In this document: positions 44,361 to 57,147 of the stretch, piece after piece | Position numbering within the stretch: position 1 is the stretch's first letter | Layout of the letters: every line of letters begins with the position of its first letter | The notes under the pieces: generated by a model | Seen by the model: the letters and a program-made list of their open reading frames with translations, nothing else | What the model was told of the DNA's origin: nothing | Database searches by the model: none | NCBI GenBank assembly: GCA_032164245.1 | Contig: JAVMKO010000002.1 | Location: forward strand, 56,329,840-56,393,839 | Direction of reading: 5' to 3' | Source of the DNA: Sternotherus odoratus | Taxonomy: Eukaryota; Chordata; Testudines; Kinosternidae | DNA: 64,000 bases | Made by a program: the position numbers and the translations under genes

Positions 44361-46884
44361 TCTAATTCTTTCCATTCTTTGCATAGGGAGACTAGGCACC
44401 TGACACAGGCTTTGTGGATCACAGTATTGTTCAAGTGGTTCTCCCACCACCAAACATTAAGCATTGCAACAGTGGGCATTGCCATGCTTAAGTCCCTTTC
44501 TGGGTCTGAGGCTGTGTAACTATATCAGTGTTCATACTTTTGGGGGGAAACAATGGGAAAAGATCTTGGTTTTAGTAGTGCTAACCCCTCACTCCATGTG
44601 TCTTGTTTATAGGGTAACCAGAGGGATTTTGAAATGTTGCAAATGAGAAAGATCTGATTCTGTGGGCATTGTTTCAATGAACTGAAATCTCCAAATTCTT
44701 GTAACAAAAGCCTCTACACATACACTAGCAAACACTGGGTTTTGTTTGGTTTTGTTTCGCCATGGGGAGAGAAACAGCTCCATCATGTCACTGGATCTTA
44801 TGTACATCACAGTGGACAATGTCAGTGTTAGATCAAGGCCACTTGTCCTTCAGAGTGACTGACTGCCCTGCCACTACCATGTAATTCAGTTTCAGTGACC
44901 ACTATTTACAGGATCAATCCATTATCATGAGGCATTAATTTACTGAAATTGATCATTATAATGAACTGATCATTGTAAGTAGTGGGCATTAAAACTAAAT
45001 TGTATGGTAGCTGCAGGGCAGCCAGACACTCTGAAGGACAAATGGCTTTGTACCAATACAGGCACCTTCCAAGGGAATGTTTTGAAAACCTCTCATCAGA
45101 CTTCTTGTCAAGGACTTTGGGACAACTTGCAAATAATCCAGCCTGACCTTTAAGTATGACCTGTTTTGTGCTGACACAGGGCACTCTAGGAGTGTGTTAT
45201 TGCTTGTATTTCATTCTCACCTGGATATTTTAAATAAAGTGCCTTCTTTAAGATTAAAATAATATTAATGCATTAAGAACCTGGAATTCAGCTCACACAA
45301 ATGTCACGATGCCACTTCCTAATCAAGCTTTAAGTGCATCAGAAAAAGTAAGGTGAATGGTCTTTTCACATTTCTCCCTACTTATGTTGTGAGCTATAGT
45401 ACTAGATAGTCATATTTAAACAGTATGACAGGAAATATTTAGTTGACATATAATATAAAATGAAATATATTCTTCTCATAGCGAAACAACTGAGCAAGTA
45501 GTCATTTTTTATCAACTGCAATTGGATAAGAACATAGTTAAAGCATCCTGGATTAGTTAATAACTAAGACTGGTAAATAATTAAATCACACAGTGTTTTA
45601 ATATCATGGGCTGCAAAGAGCTGCAGGAGATGCATTAAAGAGCCACTTGCGAGCCTCAGTCTGAGTATCACTGGCCTAGAACAATGAGGCCCACAATCTG
45701 GCACGGTGCTACCAAATACATATAACATTTATAAAATAACTACATCAGATCCAAGCCTAAATATGGATTCCAAATCTAATTAACTGACTCTGGATGACCA
45801 CAGAGTTTATTAGTACATGATAATGGGATCCCTCCATTCATACTCATTCATTCTGACAATGCATGCTCAGACACTTTCCCCCCGCCCCACTGTATAATGA
45901 TCAGTGGAACTGGAATCAGAGGGCCCATGTTCCCCGATGGACTATTATTGAGGAGACACAAGTGGAAGAAGGAAAGTGAGATGTTAGGCTGGATGCAACT
46001 CTGCCACCTGGACAACGTTTATTAAAGTACCTGTTGTTCAACTTATCCGGCATTCAGCTTCACCCTTTGAGACAAGAACATGTGCAAAAATTCTCTAATT
46101 TGACACTTACTCCACAGCTGTGAACCAGATCTGTACACACTGTTCACTTGTTTTGGCGGTATATGTGCCCTGATTAAGAAAAGCTCTTAAGAACTTGTTT
46201 TCACTGGGATTTAATCTGAAAACTAAAACCTGCTTAAGTGCTTTCCTGAATTGGAGCCGTAGTCTTTAGTGAAAATCCTCCCATGTATTCCAGTGTCCAC
46301 AAGTACAAGAATCAGCTTCAGCCATTTGACTGGAATAGCTTCTACAGAGCACTGCCAAAACAGGGCCCAAACAGTGCAAAGCATGGGAGGATGATTCCTG
46401 CCCCCTGCACACTTGACCGGTCTAGCATATCTAAAACAGTCAATTAAGTTCTAGTGTGGCAAAATCAATAGCTAACTAAGAAATAAAAGGTACTTTATTT
46501 AGGTGGAGCTAGAATAGATCATTCATTTTTAATGTTAACCAGGTCAACCATTATAACTGGAAAAGGGGAGGAAGGAGAATGAAAAAACCCTGCTCTTAAG
46601 GTTCTGAAACATTAGTTTATTTTTAACTCAGGTTCTGTTGCTTATTTAGCCACATGTGCACAGGCACACATCTGCAGTTAAACCTTTCAAAAGAGCATCC
46701 ATTTGAGGTAAGGCTTTGTCTATAGTCTGCAATACATGAATGTGCAAAGACATAAAGGGGAGAAATTAGCTTTTAAAAGCACAGTCAAAAATGAGGACAC
46801 TACAGTAAAGGAGGAGTTGGAGAAAACCATATTTATCCCCCCTTGTAATGGTTAATTGCGCTCTTTCTTACTCTTCAATCTGGC

Positions 46885-46949
46885 CACACACACACACAAC
46901 CATTTATGGTGTGTGTGTGTGTGTGTGTGTGTGTGTGGACCACACACAC
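46885..46949. repeat. (CA)n-(TG)n-(CA)n compound microsatellite
   Basis: A CA run (46885-46899), then a TG run (46909-46937), then a CA run (46941-46949). The opposed runs could pair as hairpins. Confidence 0.95.
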
Positions 46950-47559
46950 GACAGCACAAAACATAGAGGCACTTAAGTTTGTACCTAACTTTAAGCCAAT
47001 GAATGATCCCATCCCTTTTTAACAAAGTATTTAAGTCCCATTGAGGTTAATTTTAAGCACATACTTAAGACTATTCCTGTTAAAACACTGAAACACAGTC
47101 TTAAATCCTTTTCTGAATTGGGATGCAATTGTTCACATGCTTCAAATTAAGCATATATGTAAGTGCTTTGCTTAATTTGGGCCTCAGTGGATAACTGGGC
47201 TAATGGCGACATAGCAAAACTGAACAAGTAATGGAAAAAAATAATTAAATGAATTGCCTTTGACCATGTTCATACCCTTTCGCGTTTGCTTTCTATAAAT
47301 ATTTGAACAATTGAGTTTGCTTGGCATAAATGTTCACAGAAAATGAATGTAAAGGTGATGCGTAAGTACTCACATGTTTACATGTAAAATCTAATTTCCA
47401 CAAGTATTTGCACTTGAAAGGCTGTCAAATCACATAATAGAAACAATGCCACATAACTGATGTGACAACTCAGCTAGTCCATACTAAAACATCATTATTT
47501 TGGGTACCTGTCCTCCCACACACGTCCTTGTTTTTTTCAATCCCTCTATTATGGTGCGT

Positions 47560-47675
47560 TGTAGATGGAGGTATGGGACTTTCGAGAATATGTTGGTACA
47601 GTGCCTAGCACAGTTGGGGCCCAAACAGACCAAGGCCCTCTAGATACTATTACTATATAAGTATTAATTGACATA
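47560..47675 (+). mobile_element. SINE 3'-portion, CORE/MIR-like
   Basis: GGTACAGTGCCTAGCACAGT and GGCCCTCTAGATACTA match the wording of old vertebrate SINE tails. Related to 35938-36075. Confidence 0.4.
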
Positions 47676-48520
47676 AAAAAATTACAGCTAGAATATCAAA
47701 TACTAATACAGACAACTGTCTACAGTCAATCCATGGAAAAAATAAAATACAAACAAATCAGTGAATAAATGTGATTCAGTTGTCCTCTGCTTAAAGACAT
47801 CAAAGAATGGGGAGGTCATTTTAGTCATTTAGCAACATTTTCTCAGGTCTACAAAATACCCAGTGGATTTCTGCATTTTTCTGTGTCTAGAAAAACTTTA
47901 TGGTTTTACTTTTTCAATTCCATTCACTTTATCTAGTGCTAAAAGATCAAACACAACAAAACAGTTAGAGTGAAACTCATTAAGACGGGGCTGTACTACT
48001 GCTGGCCAAAATCAGATATAAAGTTAAGTCTCAACCTGCCAACAAGTCATGTTCAAACTATACTTGATTAAGCGTTTGTAGCAGCACAGCCACTACAAGA
48101 TGTAAAAAGAAACATTTGACAATATTCGGAATCTTCAGGCTGTGTGTGGAAATGTTGAGCGTAGGTGCTGACTTTTTTTTCTTTTTGTTTGTGTGTGGTC
48201 CTTTGTTCAATACCAAATGTTCTTAGTGGAAGTAGTTACTAATATAGTAGTTACTTTCTTAGGTTCTGGTTGGGGTTCTGTAAGTTTTCAGCTTTGCTAC
48301 AAAATTCCTTTTTGTCAAAATAGTCAAATTCTCGTTTTGACTCTTCCAGATACCCTTGCATCTAGTTTAGCGCTTTATTTCATAAATCTTTGTTTGTTAC
48401 TTACGTGCACTTGCCAGTGTGCTTGTAGCTGTACTAGACATGAGGATGCCTGGTCCTTTCCCTGAGGTCTTTAGAAAGTGAAAAGAGACACAGAATCTAC
48501 AGTGCATTAAAAAGAATAGA

Positions 48521-49837
48521 TTCATAGCTTCCAAGGCCATACAGGACCATTGTGATCATCTAGCCTGACCTCTTGTATAACACAGGCCACAGAACTCCCC
48601 TCTCCCCCACCTACCCAATAATTCCTAGAGCAGATCTTGTAGAAAAACATCCAATCTTGATTTAAAAATTGTCAGTGATGGAGAAACTGTCACGAACCTT
48701 GCTAAATAATTAATTACTCTGTTCAAAATTTACACCTTATTTCCAGTCCAAATTTGTCTAGCTTCAGTTTCCAGCAAGGATCATGCTCAACCTTTCTCTA
48801 GTTCTTGTTCCGATGTAGGTACTTATAGACTGTAATCTAATCATCCGTTATCTTTCTCTTTGTTTGACTCAAGAAGCTCAATATATTTAGCTTATCTCTA
48901 TAAAGCATGTTTTGTAGCACTTTAATCATCCTTGAGGCTCTTCTCTGAACCCTGGCCAATTTATCAACAATCTTCTTGAACTGTGGGCCTCATAACTTTG
49001 TACAGTACTCCAGCAGCAATCACACCAGTGCCAAATACAGAGGTAAAATAATCTCTGTACTCTTACTTGAGATTCCCTTTTTTATCCATTCAAGGATATC
49101 ATTATCCCTTTCAGCTACAGCATCACACTGGGAGCTCATGTTCAGCTGATTATCCACCATCACCCCCAAATCTTTTCAGAATCATTGCTTCCCAGGGTGG
49201 AGTCCCCCATCCTGTAAGTATGGCCTAATTTTTTTGTCCCTAGATGTGTACATTATGCATTTTAATAGGACTTTGCTTGTTTGCTTGAGCTCAGCACACC
49301 GAGCAGTCCAGATTGCTCTGAATCAGTGACCCTACATGTTTTTTTACCACTCCCACTTACCACTTACCAGTCCCACAATTTTTGTGTCATCTGTAAATCT
49401 AACCAGTGATTTTATATTTTCTTCCTAGTCATTGATAAAAATGTTAAATAGTGGAGGGCCAAGAACCAATCCCTGAGGAACCCCCTAAATACACACCCAT
49501 TTGATTACGATTCTTTCTTAATTACATTTTGAGATCTATTAGTTAGCCAGTTTTTAATTCATTTAATGTTTACCGTGTTAATTTTACATCTTTCTAGCTT
49601 TTTATAAAAATGTCATGTGGTACCAAGTCAAATGCCTCGAGAAGTCTAAGTATATTTTTACATCAACACTACTTCCTTTTTATAAGCCAAACTTCTAATC
49701 TTGTAAAAAAAAAAAAACAACAAGTTAATTTGACGGGATCTATTTTCCCTAAAGCTATGTTGATTGATGCTAATTATATTCCTTCCTTTAATTCTGCATT
49801 AACTGGGTGTCATATTACGTGCTCCATTGTCTTGCCC
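48521..49837 (-). pseudogene. Old CR1-type LINE, part 1 (3' end, RT)
   Basis: On the minus strand, [19 protein letters not shown] is encoded at about 49427-49485, the RT motif, and RFTDDTKIVG at about 49366-49396 stands for the FADD active site with Ala to Thr. Many frameshifts and stops show great age. The 3' end near 48521 has an AAGCTATGAATCT-type tail rather than ATTCTATG octamers. It is interrupted by a DNA element (49838-50732) and an LTR (51074-51689). Confidence 0.75.
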
Positions 49838-50732
49838 CAGGACCATAACGAGGTTGGGGTGAGCAGGCCAACAGCTTGGGGCATGAAGCCGCAGGGGTGG
49901 AAAAATGGGGCAGCCTGGGGATTATGCAGGGTCACATGCCCCCCCGATTTCTGCCTTCCATTTAGCACAATGGCTTTCAAACTGTGGGGCTCAGCCCCTG
50001 GGAGGCAGCCACAGTTTGAAAACAGTCACCTCCTGTTAGGAGCTGGAGGACGGAAAGCTGGTGGGAGTCCACTCCTCCCCACCAGCCTGTTGGGGCCCCT
50101 GGCTCTCTGTTCTGTGGAAGCCAGGATGCAAGTTGGCAGCCAGGTAGCCCTCCCTACTCCCCAAACCAGTCTGCCTCTCCATGGCCCAGTGCTCCGCAGG
50201 CAGGGTGGGTGGCACAGCTCTGGGCTTTGCCTCTCCCCCAAAGGAGCCCAGCCCCATGGAGCCAGCCCCTGCCCCAACTCCTGCTATGAGATGCTCCCTG
50301 AGATGCTCGCTCACTAGTGCCCTGGCTCTGCAGCTCAAGGGGGAATCAACGGTTGGTATGAGGAGGCTCCTTCAGGGGAAAGGCCAGAGCATACCAGAAG
50401 CACAGCTCAGAGTTGTGCTGCTCGCCCTGCCTGGGGTGCACCTGTCCATGCTGAGGCAGCCCAGCTCAGGGAGCAAGGCAGGAAGGGCTTCTGGGCCAGA
50501 AGGGCTGCTAGGCAGTCACCCAGTGCCCCAGCATAGAGCCAGGGGCCCGAGTGGGTCAGGTGGCTCCCACCAGCTACTGATCTGCCAGCTCCTGACAGAG
50601 GTGATTGTTTGAAAATCTCCGTGATAAATGCAAGGCAGAATTCAGTGACCCTGCGTCCCCTCCCACATTGCCTTTATGGGGCAGAAATATGTTTGCTCAC
50701 TCTGGGCACAAAAATCCCTAGTTATGGCTCTG
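49838..50732. mobile_element. DNA element inserted in the old CR1 (895 bp)
   Basis: The left end CAGGACCATAACGAGG and the right end CCTAGTTATGGCTCTG are an imperfect inverted repeat. Flanks TCTTGCCC and CCTTGTTC agree at 5 of 8 positions, a decayed hAT-type duplication. GC-rich interior; GGCTTTCAAACTGTGGGGC and CCACAGTTTGAAAACAGTC inside suggest a further nested TIR end. The open frames of 143 and 235 codons here are not supported as genes. Confidence 0.55.
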
Positions 50733-51073
50733 CCTTGTTCAGGATCAATGTCAGACCGAAAAGCTTGTAATTACCCAGAAAATCAGCATTAATGGTCCAC
50801 TTAGCTCCTCAGCCAGCTCTTTTAAAACTCTCTGATGCACGTTATGTGCACCTGCTGCATTAAAAATGGCTAACTTTATTAACTGCTGTTTATCATCTTC
50901 CCAAGATACCTGTGGAATGGACAAAGTGTTTTTCACCAAACACAGAAGAGAAATTTACAGAACACTTCTGTCTTTTCTGCTTTATTTATGTCTACCACTT
51001 CCATCTACTAATGGACCAATCGCATGGTCAGGATTCTTGCTGTCCCTAATATACTTCTAAAATGTGTTGTCTT
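50733..51073 (-). pseudogene. Old CR1-type LINE, part 2 (start of RT domain)
   Basis: The minus strand at 50751-50939 encodes VHQRVLKELAEELSGPL, the conserved start of the CR1 RT domain (equivalent to residues 507-525 of the intact copy). This proves that the 48.5-kb and 50.7-kb pieces are one element split by the insertion. Confidence 0.75.
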
Positions 51074-51689
51074 TGTGGTGGGCCATATACCCCACACTAG
51101 CAGAAAGGGTTTTAAAGCAGCCTTAGGGAGGCTGCATAGGAGACAGCCAATCAGAGAAGGGCTGAAGGGAGCAGCTAATCAGGGCAAAGCAGGCTGGTAT
51201 CAAAAGGGGGTTGCAGGGAAGAGGGAGGCAGCTCTCTGTTGAGAGTCCAGGGAGGAAGGACTGTGTCGCTGGAGGGCTGAGAGAACTGCCAGCACCCTGG
51301 ACAGAGCAGTGCTGCCAGCAAGAGCCAAGTGAGCGAGGGGCAGCTCCTGGCTGGCTGCTAAGTTTTACAGACTGAGCCCCTGACACAAGGGCAAGGAGGC
51401 TGCTGGAGCCACGTGGAAGGAGGCCCCGGGGTAATGGACTGCAGTCGGCCAGTGAAGGAAGTGGCTGAAGAGCAGACAGCAGGTCCCCTGGAAGCAGGGA
51501 GCACAGTATGGAGCTCAGCAGAGAGCAGTGTCACTGAAGAGGACATTGTGGTCCTTGGAAGAGATATGGATACAGGAACAGGAGTGACAACAGGCGAGAC
51601 GCCACCAGATGAGGGCACACTGGCAAATTAAGCTAATCCCCAGGACAGCCACCAGGAGGCACCGCAGCGGTGAGTTGTGCCCCGTCACA
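51074..51689 (+). mobile_element. Solo LTR, TGTGGTGGGC family (616 bp), nested in old CR1
   Basis: It runs from TGTGGTGGGCC to CCCCGTCACA with an exact 5-bp duplication GTCTT (51069-51073 and 51690-51694). CCAATCAG (51147-51154) is a CCAAT-type box. The same start and end wording occurs in the LTR at 61725-62399 (both also share ATTAAGCTAATCCCCAGGA or GAGCTAATTCCCAGGA near the end). No viral genes. Confidence 0.85.
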
Positions 51690-52202
51690 GTCTTTAATTC
51701 TGCTGGCCATAGTTTTCTCCTTGGGCCCTTTTGCTTCCCTGAAAACCTTTCCACAATTCCTGGCTTCTGATTTGTATTTATTACTACCGATGTCCCCTTT
51801 TTGCCAGTTGTTATATATATTTATAGCTTCCCCTCTAAACCAGCTCATTTTTTTAAAACCAAAATGGCCTCCTAACTCAATTGTGGTTTTTTGGCATCTA
51901 GTAAAGTATTCTTGAACAATTACCAATTATCAATCACATTTTTCCAATTAAATTCTTCCTCTCAACTGATTTGGCTCATAGTTGTTTGCGGTTTTCTGAA
52001 ATTGGCTTTTTTTTTTAAAGTCCCAAGTTTATATATCACTGGTGTGGACTTTATTCTATTTGCACATCATAAATCAATAACCTATTGCATTCTATCTACT
52101 TTTGTCTTGTCTTTTTCATTATTTTTTCATATCCTGCTCTGCACTGTATGCTACCTCAGATTTTTCTGTGCCCCTTACCTGAAAATATATTCAGGCATTT
52201 AG
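51690..52202 (-). pseudogene. Old CR1-type LINE, part 3 (endonuclease-RT linker)
   Basis: Continues the CR1 upstream of the LTR. AT-rich, with phrases such as TTTTCTCCTTGGGCCCTTTT, AAAATGGCCTCC and TTTGCACATCATAAATC. Its assignment rests on continuity with parts 1 and 2; protein similarity is not obvious. Confidence 0.45.
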
Positions 52203-52210
52203 CTTAAGTC

Positions 52211-52476
52211 AGTGTGATCCAGTGTACTGGGCATAAGACTGGAAGCCAAGAGACCTAAATTCTATTCTGACTCTGACACTGATTTTCTGTTTGTCTTTTT
52301 GGGCAAGTTACTTAAATACTCTTGGCCAGATCCTCACCTGGTGTAAAAACGGCAGAGTTCCATTGAAGGTACCTGAGGATCAGGCACCCTTTTCCCCTCC
52401 GTTTTCTCAGCTGTGAAATAGGGATTCTCACTCTTTGTAAAGTACTTTGTGATTTGTGGATTCAAAATACTGTAAA
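52211..52476 (+). mobile_element. MIR-type SINE, interrupted
   Basis: AGTGTACTGGGCATAAGACT, GGGCAAGTTACTTAAATACT, TTTTCTCAGCTGTGAAATAG and GTAAAGTACTTTGTGAT match the order and wording of MIR (tRNA-derived CORE-SINE). The segment 52323-52388, GGCCAGATCCTCACCTGGTG to TACCTGAGGATC, is a short palindromic element inserted after the GGGCAAGTTACTTAA core. The 5' tRNA-like head is poorly preserved. Confidence 0.75.
52323..52388. mobile_element. Short palindromic element inside the MIR
   Basis: TGGCCAGATCCTCACCTG and ACCTGAGGATCAGGCA are inverted; CCATTGAAG is near the centre. Same family type as 19741-19848. Confidence 0.6.
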
Positions 52477-55439
52477 AATATTTCATTTCAACCAATAGGA
52501 CTGTAGATGAATTGAGGAGGATGACAGGGAGACTCGCCTCAGGTGTTATAACACACACAAAGATAAATATACTCCCTCTGTCATTCCGTGTCTTCCCCAA
52601 AACCTTCCAAGACACACTTCATTTTTAAATCCCTCACCCTCCTGCAGACACCACTCATTCCTGTCAACCCATGCCTCACTGCTGTTTTCTTTGGTTGTCA
52701 GTATTGTCACCATCCTGTTGCCAGCGGTTAATGAGAAGGAATGTATGTCCTGCTCAGCTACAGTCCTGTCACTTCAACATTTCTCTTTGGATGCAAGGCA
52801 ATGAACAGCACTGTGGTCTTGGGAACATGACACCCCCTTCCTGAAGAAAAGGAGTGACAGGACTGTAAGTCCTTGATTTGATATGATGAAATACAATGTA
52901 ACTGCTGGTTGGATAAATTAGTCTCATGTAAATATTTACACACATTAAATAGGTCACAAGAACACCTTCATAGAATCCAATTGGGCCACCTCTTTAAAAA
53001 AAACAGCTAATACATTTTGGATCTTTCAGGGCTGTTAAGATAAATCTTTGACATGACACCTCATTAGAGTGTATAATATGATTCATTAAGATGTTCCTGT
53101 GCATATAGTTATTAAAATGTTTCTGGGTCACAGTAACGAAGTTGAAATAATAATGAAGATAATTTGGATTTTAAAATTATATGCAGAGTAACTCGGTATC
53201 ATTCTCCAACAGCCCCCAGAAAATGTTTTTTGTTTAAAAATGAAATAACTTTTGACTGCTTTGCTCCAAATTGGGCAAGCTGTGTACATCTTTTGTGTTT
53301 GTAATTTAGTCATTTAACAGCCACTGAAATCAACGACAGTCTTTCCTTTGATTTCATTTTGTGTTGCATCAGGCCTCTTGCACAGAAATACATAGAGAAA
53401 AGGAGACAATTTATATAGAATTTTTTGTCCAGCTTTATGAACAGTGTGGATTAAATAAAATGTGAAATAGCACAGCAGTGACTAATATATGCTGGCTAGC
53501 ACCTATATTTTATATATAATATCTGCACCATGTTAGTATGCATTAAGCACTAATATTGTTCCAATGACTTAACCTAAACTGGCCTATACCATAATCCAGT
53601 TCACTTATGTTAAAGTGTCCCATAATTCCTTGAATTTGCTGGAGTAAGCATTTGGCATAAGCAGATAGAATGAATGTATGTTTTAGTACAAGCTAGGGAA
53701 GTCCCTTCACAGACCTGAACCTGGAATGTTAGTATCCAAAACAAAGTTAGGGAACTGGGACAACCCAATAGGTTGGATTTTAATGCCATGTAAAGAGATG
53801 TGTAACTGGTACAATCATCATATAAATAATACCAGCTGAAATTGTGTAATTTGGGGAGCCCTCCATCTGTGCAAGGTGAATGTAACATCACTACACGAGA
53901 TGACTTCTTTTCCATATACCTTTATCCTTTACTATATTAATAAACCTGACTGGCATTGGTTATTTGGTCTCTTGAATATATTTCATAACAAACCAAAGTG
54001 TGAGGTCCATTGCGACAAATTACTCTGTATAGTAAAACCAAGTCATTACACAATGGCCAGCATTTTCAGACTTGGATGCCTAATTTTACACACTCATTTG
54101 AAAATTTTGATCAATATTTGTACACTAATATGAAAAAAGGCTTTATTGTCCCAAACAATTACTGGAATAAGAGTAGGATAATGAAAGGGGCTTCCTAGGC
54201 ATCCAAATCCCAATGAATTCCAACAGCATTTGTGCACCTAACTCCCTTGGGATCCTTTGAAAATCCCAGCTTAAATATCTAATGTGGTGCAGCTCATCAG
54301 CACATCAAACCTTAAGGGGCACAGCCTCTTTAGAGATTGAGCACCACCCAGATCGATCTCTAGGGAGGTCCTTAAAATGACCCGGCTGGATATTCAGTTT
54401 GTCCATTTCTTTCATGCCTCCAAAGGTTAAACCAGTTTTGGAATTCATTGGTTTTCCATCCTAATAATTCATCTATACCAAGAAAGCCACTGAAATTGAA
54501 CCATTGTTGATGGAGGTGGTTGCGGGGCTTGGCTTCAAATATCTTTATTTCTGTTTTTGTCCTGCAGTATCAAAATTTACTGTAATATTATGTAACTATG
54601 CAATAAATATAATAGGACTTATAAGGCTGCTAATGTCTTTTTAATGACCTAGGAATGCACCCACATCTATGCTGCTGGGCTTATATATAAATATGTACGC
54701 AGAGGGAACACTTTTGCCTTTTTTTTAAATGAATAGTGTAACATAATACAGTAGCTGTGAGTGTTCCTCCTTCAGCATATACAACCAGTGACCCCTAAAG
54801 ATACTTTTGTTCATATCCTCAGAAATCTAGTTTCTATGCAACAGGAAATACACTGACCCTTCTTACCAGCAAAGGAAACCCCCTGTAATTGAGTCTCTGT
54901 AGTGCAAAGGTCTGCAGAGGAAGATTAGATACTCCTGTTTTTTTCTGAATGCAATTAATATTTATTCTTCCCAGTTTCTATTTGTCAAAGTCTTGCAAAT
55001 TTGATTGCACTAGCAAGGAACCTTGTAATATACATCCAAAGTAATGACGCCAAACAAACAGTTAGAAAATAGATCTGCCCCGGATCACCGAAGACAGATT
55101 CTGATCCATTTTTTGATGAGTGGCGTGGAATTCATCCATTTCCAAAATTAGCAAAATGGGAATATTTTGGTTTCATGTCAGCCAACACTTTTAACATTCA
55201 ATTTATTGGAGTTGCTTTTATTTAAAAACTTCTCAGTACAGCTTCATGTCATGTCAAACTTTCCAGATCTTTCAAATTCCTTAACACTTACCAGGCCTCT
55301 TCTAAAAATAAAAGCTGAACAGTTTCCCCACCCTCCAGAGAGCATCCAGAGTTTTCACAAGGCTTTTTACAGTACAAAAGAGTAGAACAAGAACAGATGA
55401 CGAAGCCAAATAAACAGCTTTTAGTGAGGCTCACACAGG
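52477..55439. other. No recognised gene or repeat
   Basis: AT-rich. Small open frames (up to 101 codons at 53610-53915, minus) have no recognisable domain. Around 54056-54120 and 54240-54270 there is weak CATTTTCAGA/TTTGAAAAT inverted wording. Confidence 0.45.
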
Positions 55440-55862
55440 CCTGGCTTATGTTACACAATTAGGTTGATGTAAGGCAGCTTATGTTGACCTAATGATGTCA
55501 GTGTACACATTACAATCTCATCCTGCTGTGGTAATTGCCTTACTACACTGGCGTAATTATGCCACCTCCATGAGAGGCATAACCAGTATGTCAGTGTAAT
55601 TAGGGTAATACACTAGTCTTTGTAGACACAGGGTTACTTACATGGGCTGTTGGCTGTCTTGTCAATTTCATGAGGCAACCATAAAATTGACAAGACAGAT
55701 GAGCAGCTGAAGCCTGGCTGCCCACAGTTACCCACTCCCAGCCGGGCTGCTGCCTGCAGGCTCCCTGCTGAGGAAGGCAAGAAACCTGAGTGCCTAATTA
55801 CTGCAATGGCTGTAAATTGACCTAACATAGGTTGACTTAGGGCTGTAGTGTAGACATGCCCT
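55440..55862. mobile_element. Non-autonomous DNA element(s), GTAGACATGCCCT end
   Basis: The right end GGCTGTAGTGTAGACATGCC is the reverse complement of the GGCATGTCTACACTAC terminus common to elements of this window. TGTCTTGTCAATTT (about 55653) pairs with AAATTGACAAGACA (about 55684). Two elements may abut near 55630, where TTTGTAGACACAGGG occurs. No transposase. Confidence 0.5.
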
Positions 55863-55964
55863 ACAATCTCCTGGGCAGAATTAAGATGAACTCTGGAACT
55901 ACACATTCCTTATTGTCTAGAGAAGAAATGCTCAGTCACAAGCAGTATTCGATGCACAAAGGGG

Positions 55965-57147
55965 AGTATGATATACCCAAATGCACAGATACTCCAGGAA
56001 GTTCTTGGAGAGTGTTGGAGACAACTTCTTGCTGCAAGTGCTGGAGTAACCACCTAGGGGCTTTGCTCCTCTTGACATCCTGCTCACAAAGAGGGAAAAA
56101 TTGGTAGGGGAAGTAGAAGTGGGTGGCAACCTGGGCAGCAGTGACCATGAGATGGTTGAGTTCAGGATCTTGACAAAAGGAAGAAAGGAGAGCCTGGGAA
56201 ATGCAGACTTTGACTCCTTTGAGGAACTGATGGGCAGGATCCCCTGGGAGACAAATATGAGGGGGGAAAGAGTCCAGGAGAGGTGGCTGTATTTTAAAGA
56301 AGCCTTATTGAGGATGCAGGAACAAACCATCCCGATATATTGAAAGAATAGCAAATATGACAGGCGACCAGCTTGGCTGAACAGAGAAATCTTCAGTGAT
56401 CTTAAACACAAAAAGAAAGCTTATAAAAAGTGAAAACTTGGACAGATGACTACAGAAATGTATAAAAATATTGTTCAAGCATGCAGGGGTATAATCAGGA
56501 AGGCCAAAGCACAACTGGAGTCGCAGCTAGAAAGGGATGTGAAGGGTAGCAAGAAGGGTTTCTACAGGTATGTTAGGAACAACAAGAAGGTCAGGGAAAG
56601 TGTGGGACCCTTACTGAGTTGGGGAGGCAGCCTAGTTACAGATGATGTGAAAAAAGTACTTCATACTTTTTTCCCCTCCTCCGTCTTCACAGAAAAGATC
56701 AGTTCCCAGAATCTGGGAGTCTAGAGGGAAAGAGTCCAGAGTCCTTTTCTGCGGAAAAGGACCTAGGGATTACAGTGGATGAAAAGCTGGATATGAGTCA
56801 ACTGTGTGCCCTTGTTGCCAAGAAGCCTAATGGCATTTTAGGCTGTATAAGTAGGGGCATTGCCAGCAGATCGAGGGACATGATTGTTCCCCTTTATTCA
56901 GCATTGGTGAGGCCTCATCTGGAGTACTGTGTCCAATTTTGGGGCCCACAGTACAAGAAGTATGTGGAAAAATTGGAAAGAGTCCAGAGAAGGGCAACAA
57001 AAATGATTAGGGGCCTGGAGCGCATGACTTATGAGGAGAGGCTGAGAGAACTGGGATTGTTTAGTCTACAGAAGAGAAGACTGAGGGGAGATTTGATAGC
57101 TGCTGTCAAGTACCTGAAAAGGGGTTCTAAAGAGGATGGATGTAGAC
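55965..57147 (+). pseudogene. CR1 LINE with internal deletion, part 1
   Basis: The translation shows GDNFLLQVLE, DILLTKREKLVGEVEVGG and LGSSDHEMVEF, the end of the endonuclease with the S-D-H triad intact (codons 56140-56148). The EN-RT linker follows (AQLESQLERDVKGSKKGFYRYV). At about 56735 the sequence jumps from the start of the RT region to [15 protein letters not shown] after the RT palm, so the polymerase core is deleted. The C-terminal part follows with [15 protein letters not shown] and [35 protein letters not shown]. Stops at about 56341 and 56433 add to the decay. A hAT-like element splits it at 57148. Confidence 0.88.

Larger units (their letters stand above)
44361..48519. other. 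Long tract with few recognised repeats
   Basis: Only a possible DNA-element end (about 45625-45685, GAGCCTCAGTCTGAGTATCA), CA/TG microsatellites (46885-46949) and a SINE tail (47560-47675) were noted. Small open frames show no domains. Confidence 0.4.

Noticed and set aside
49610..50317. 235-codon open frame
   Set aside because: It crosses the junction between an antisense old CR1 and an inserted DNA element, so it has no common evolutionary origin and no recognisable domain.
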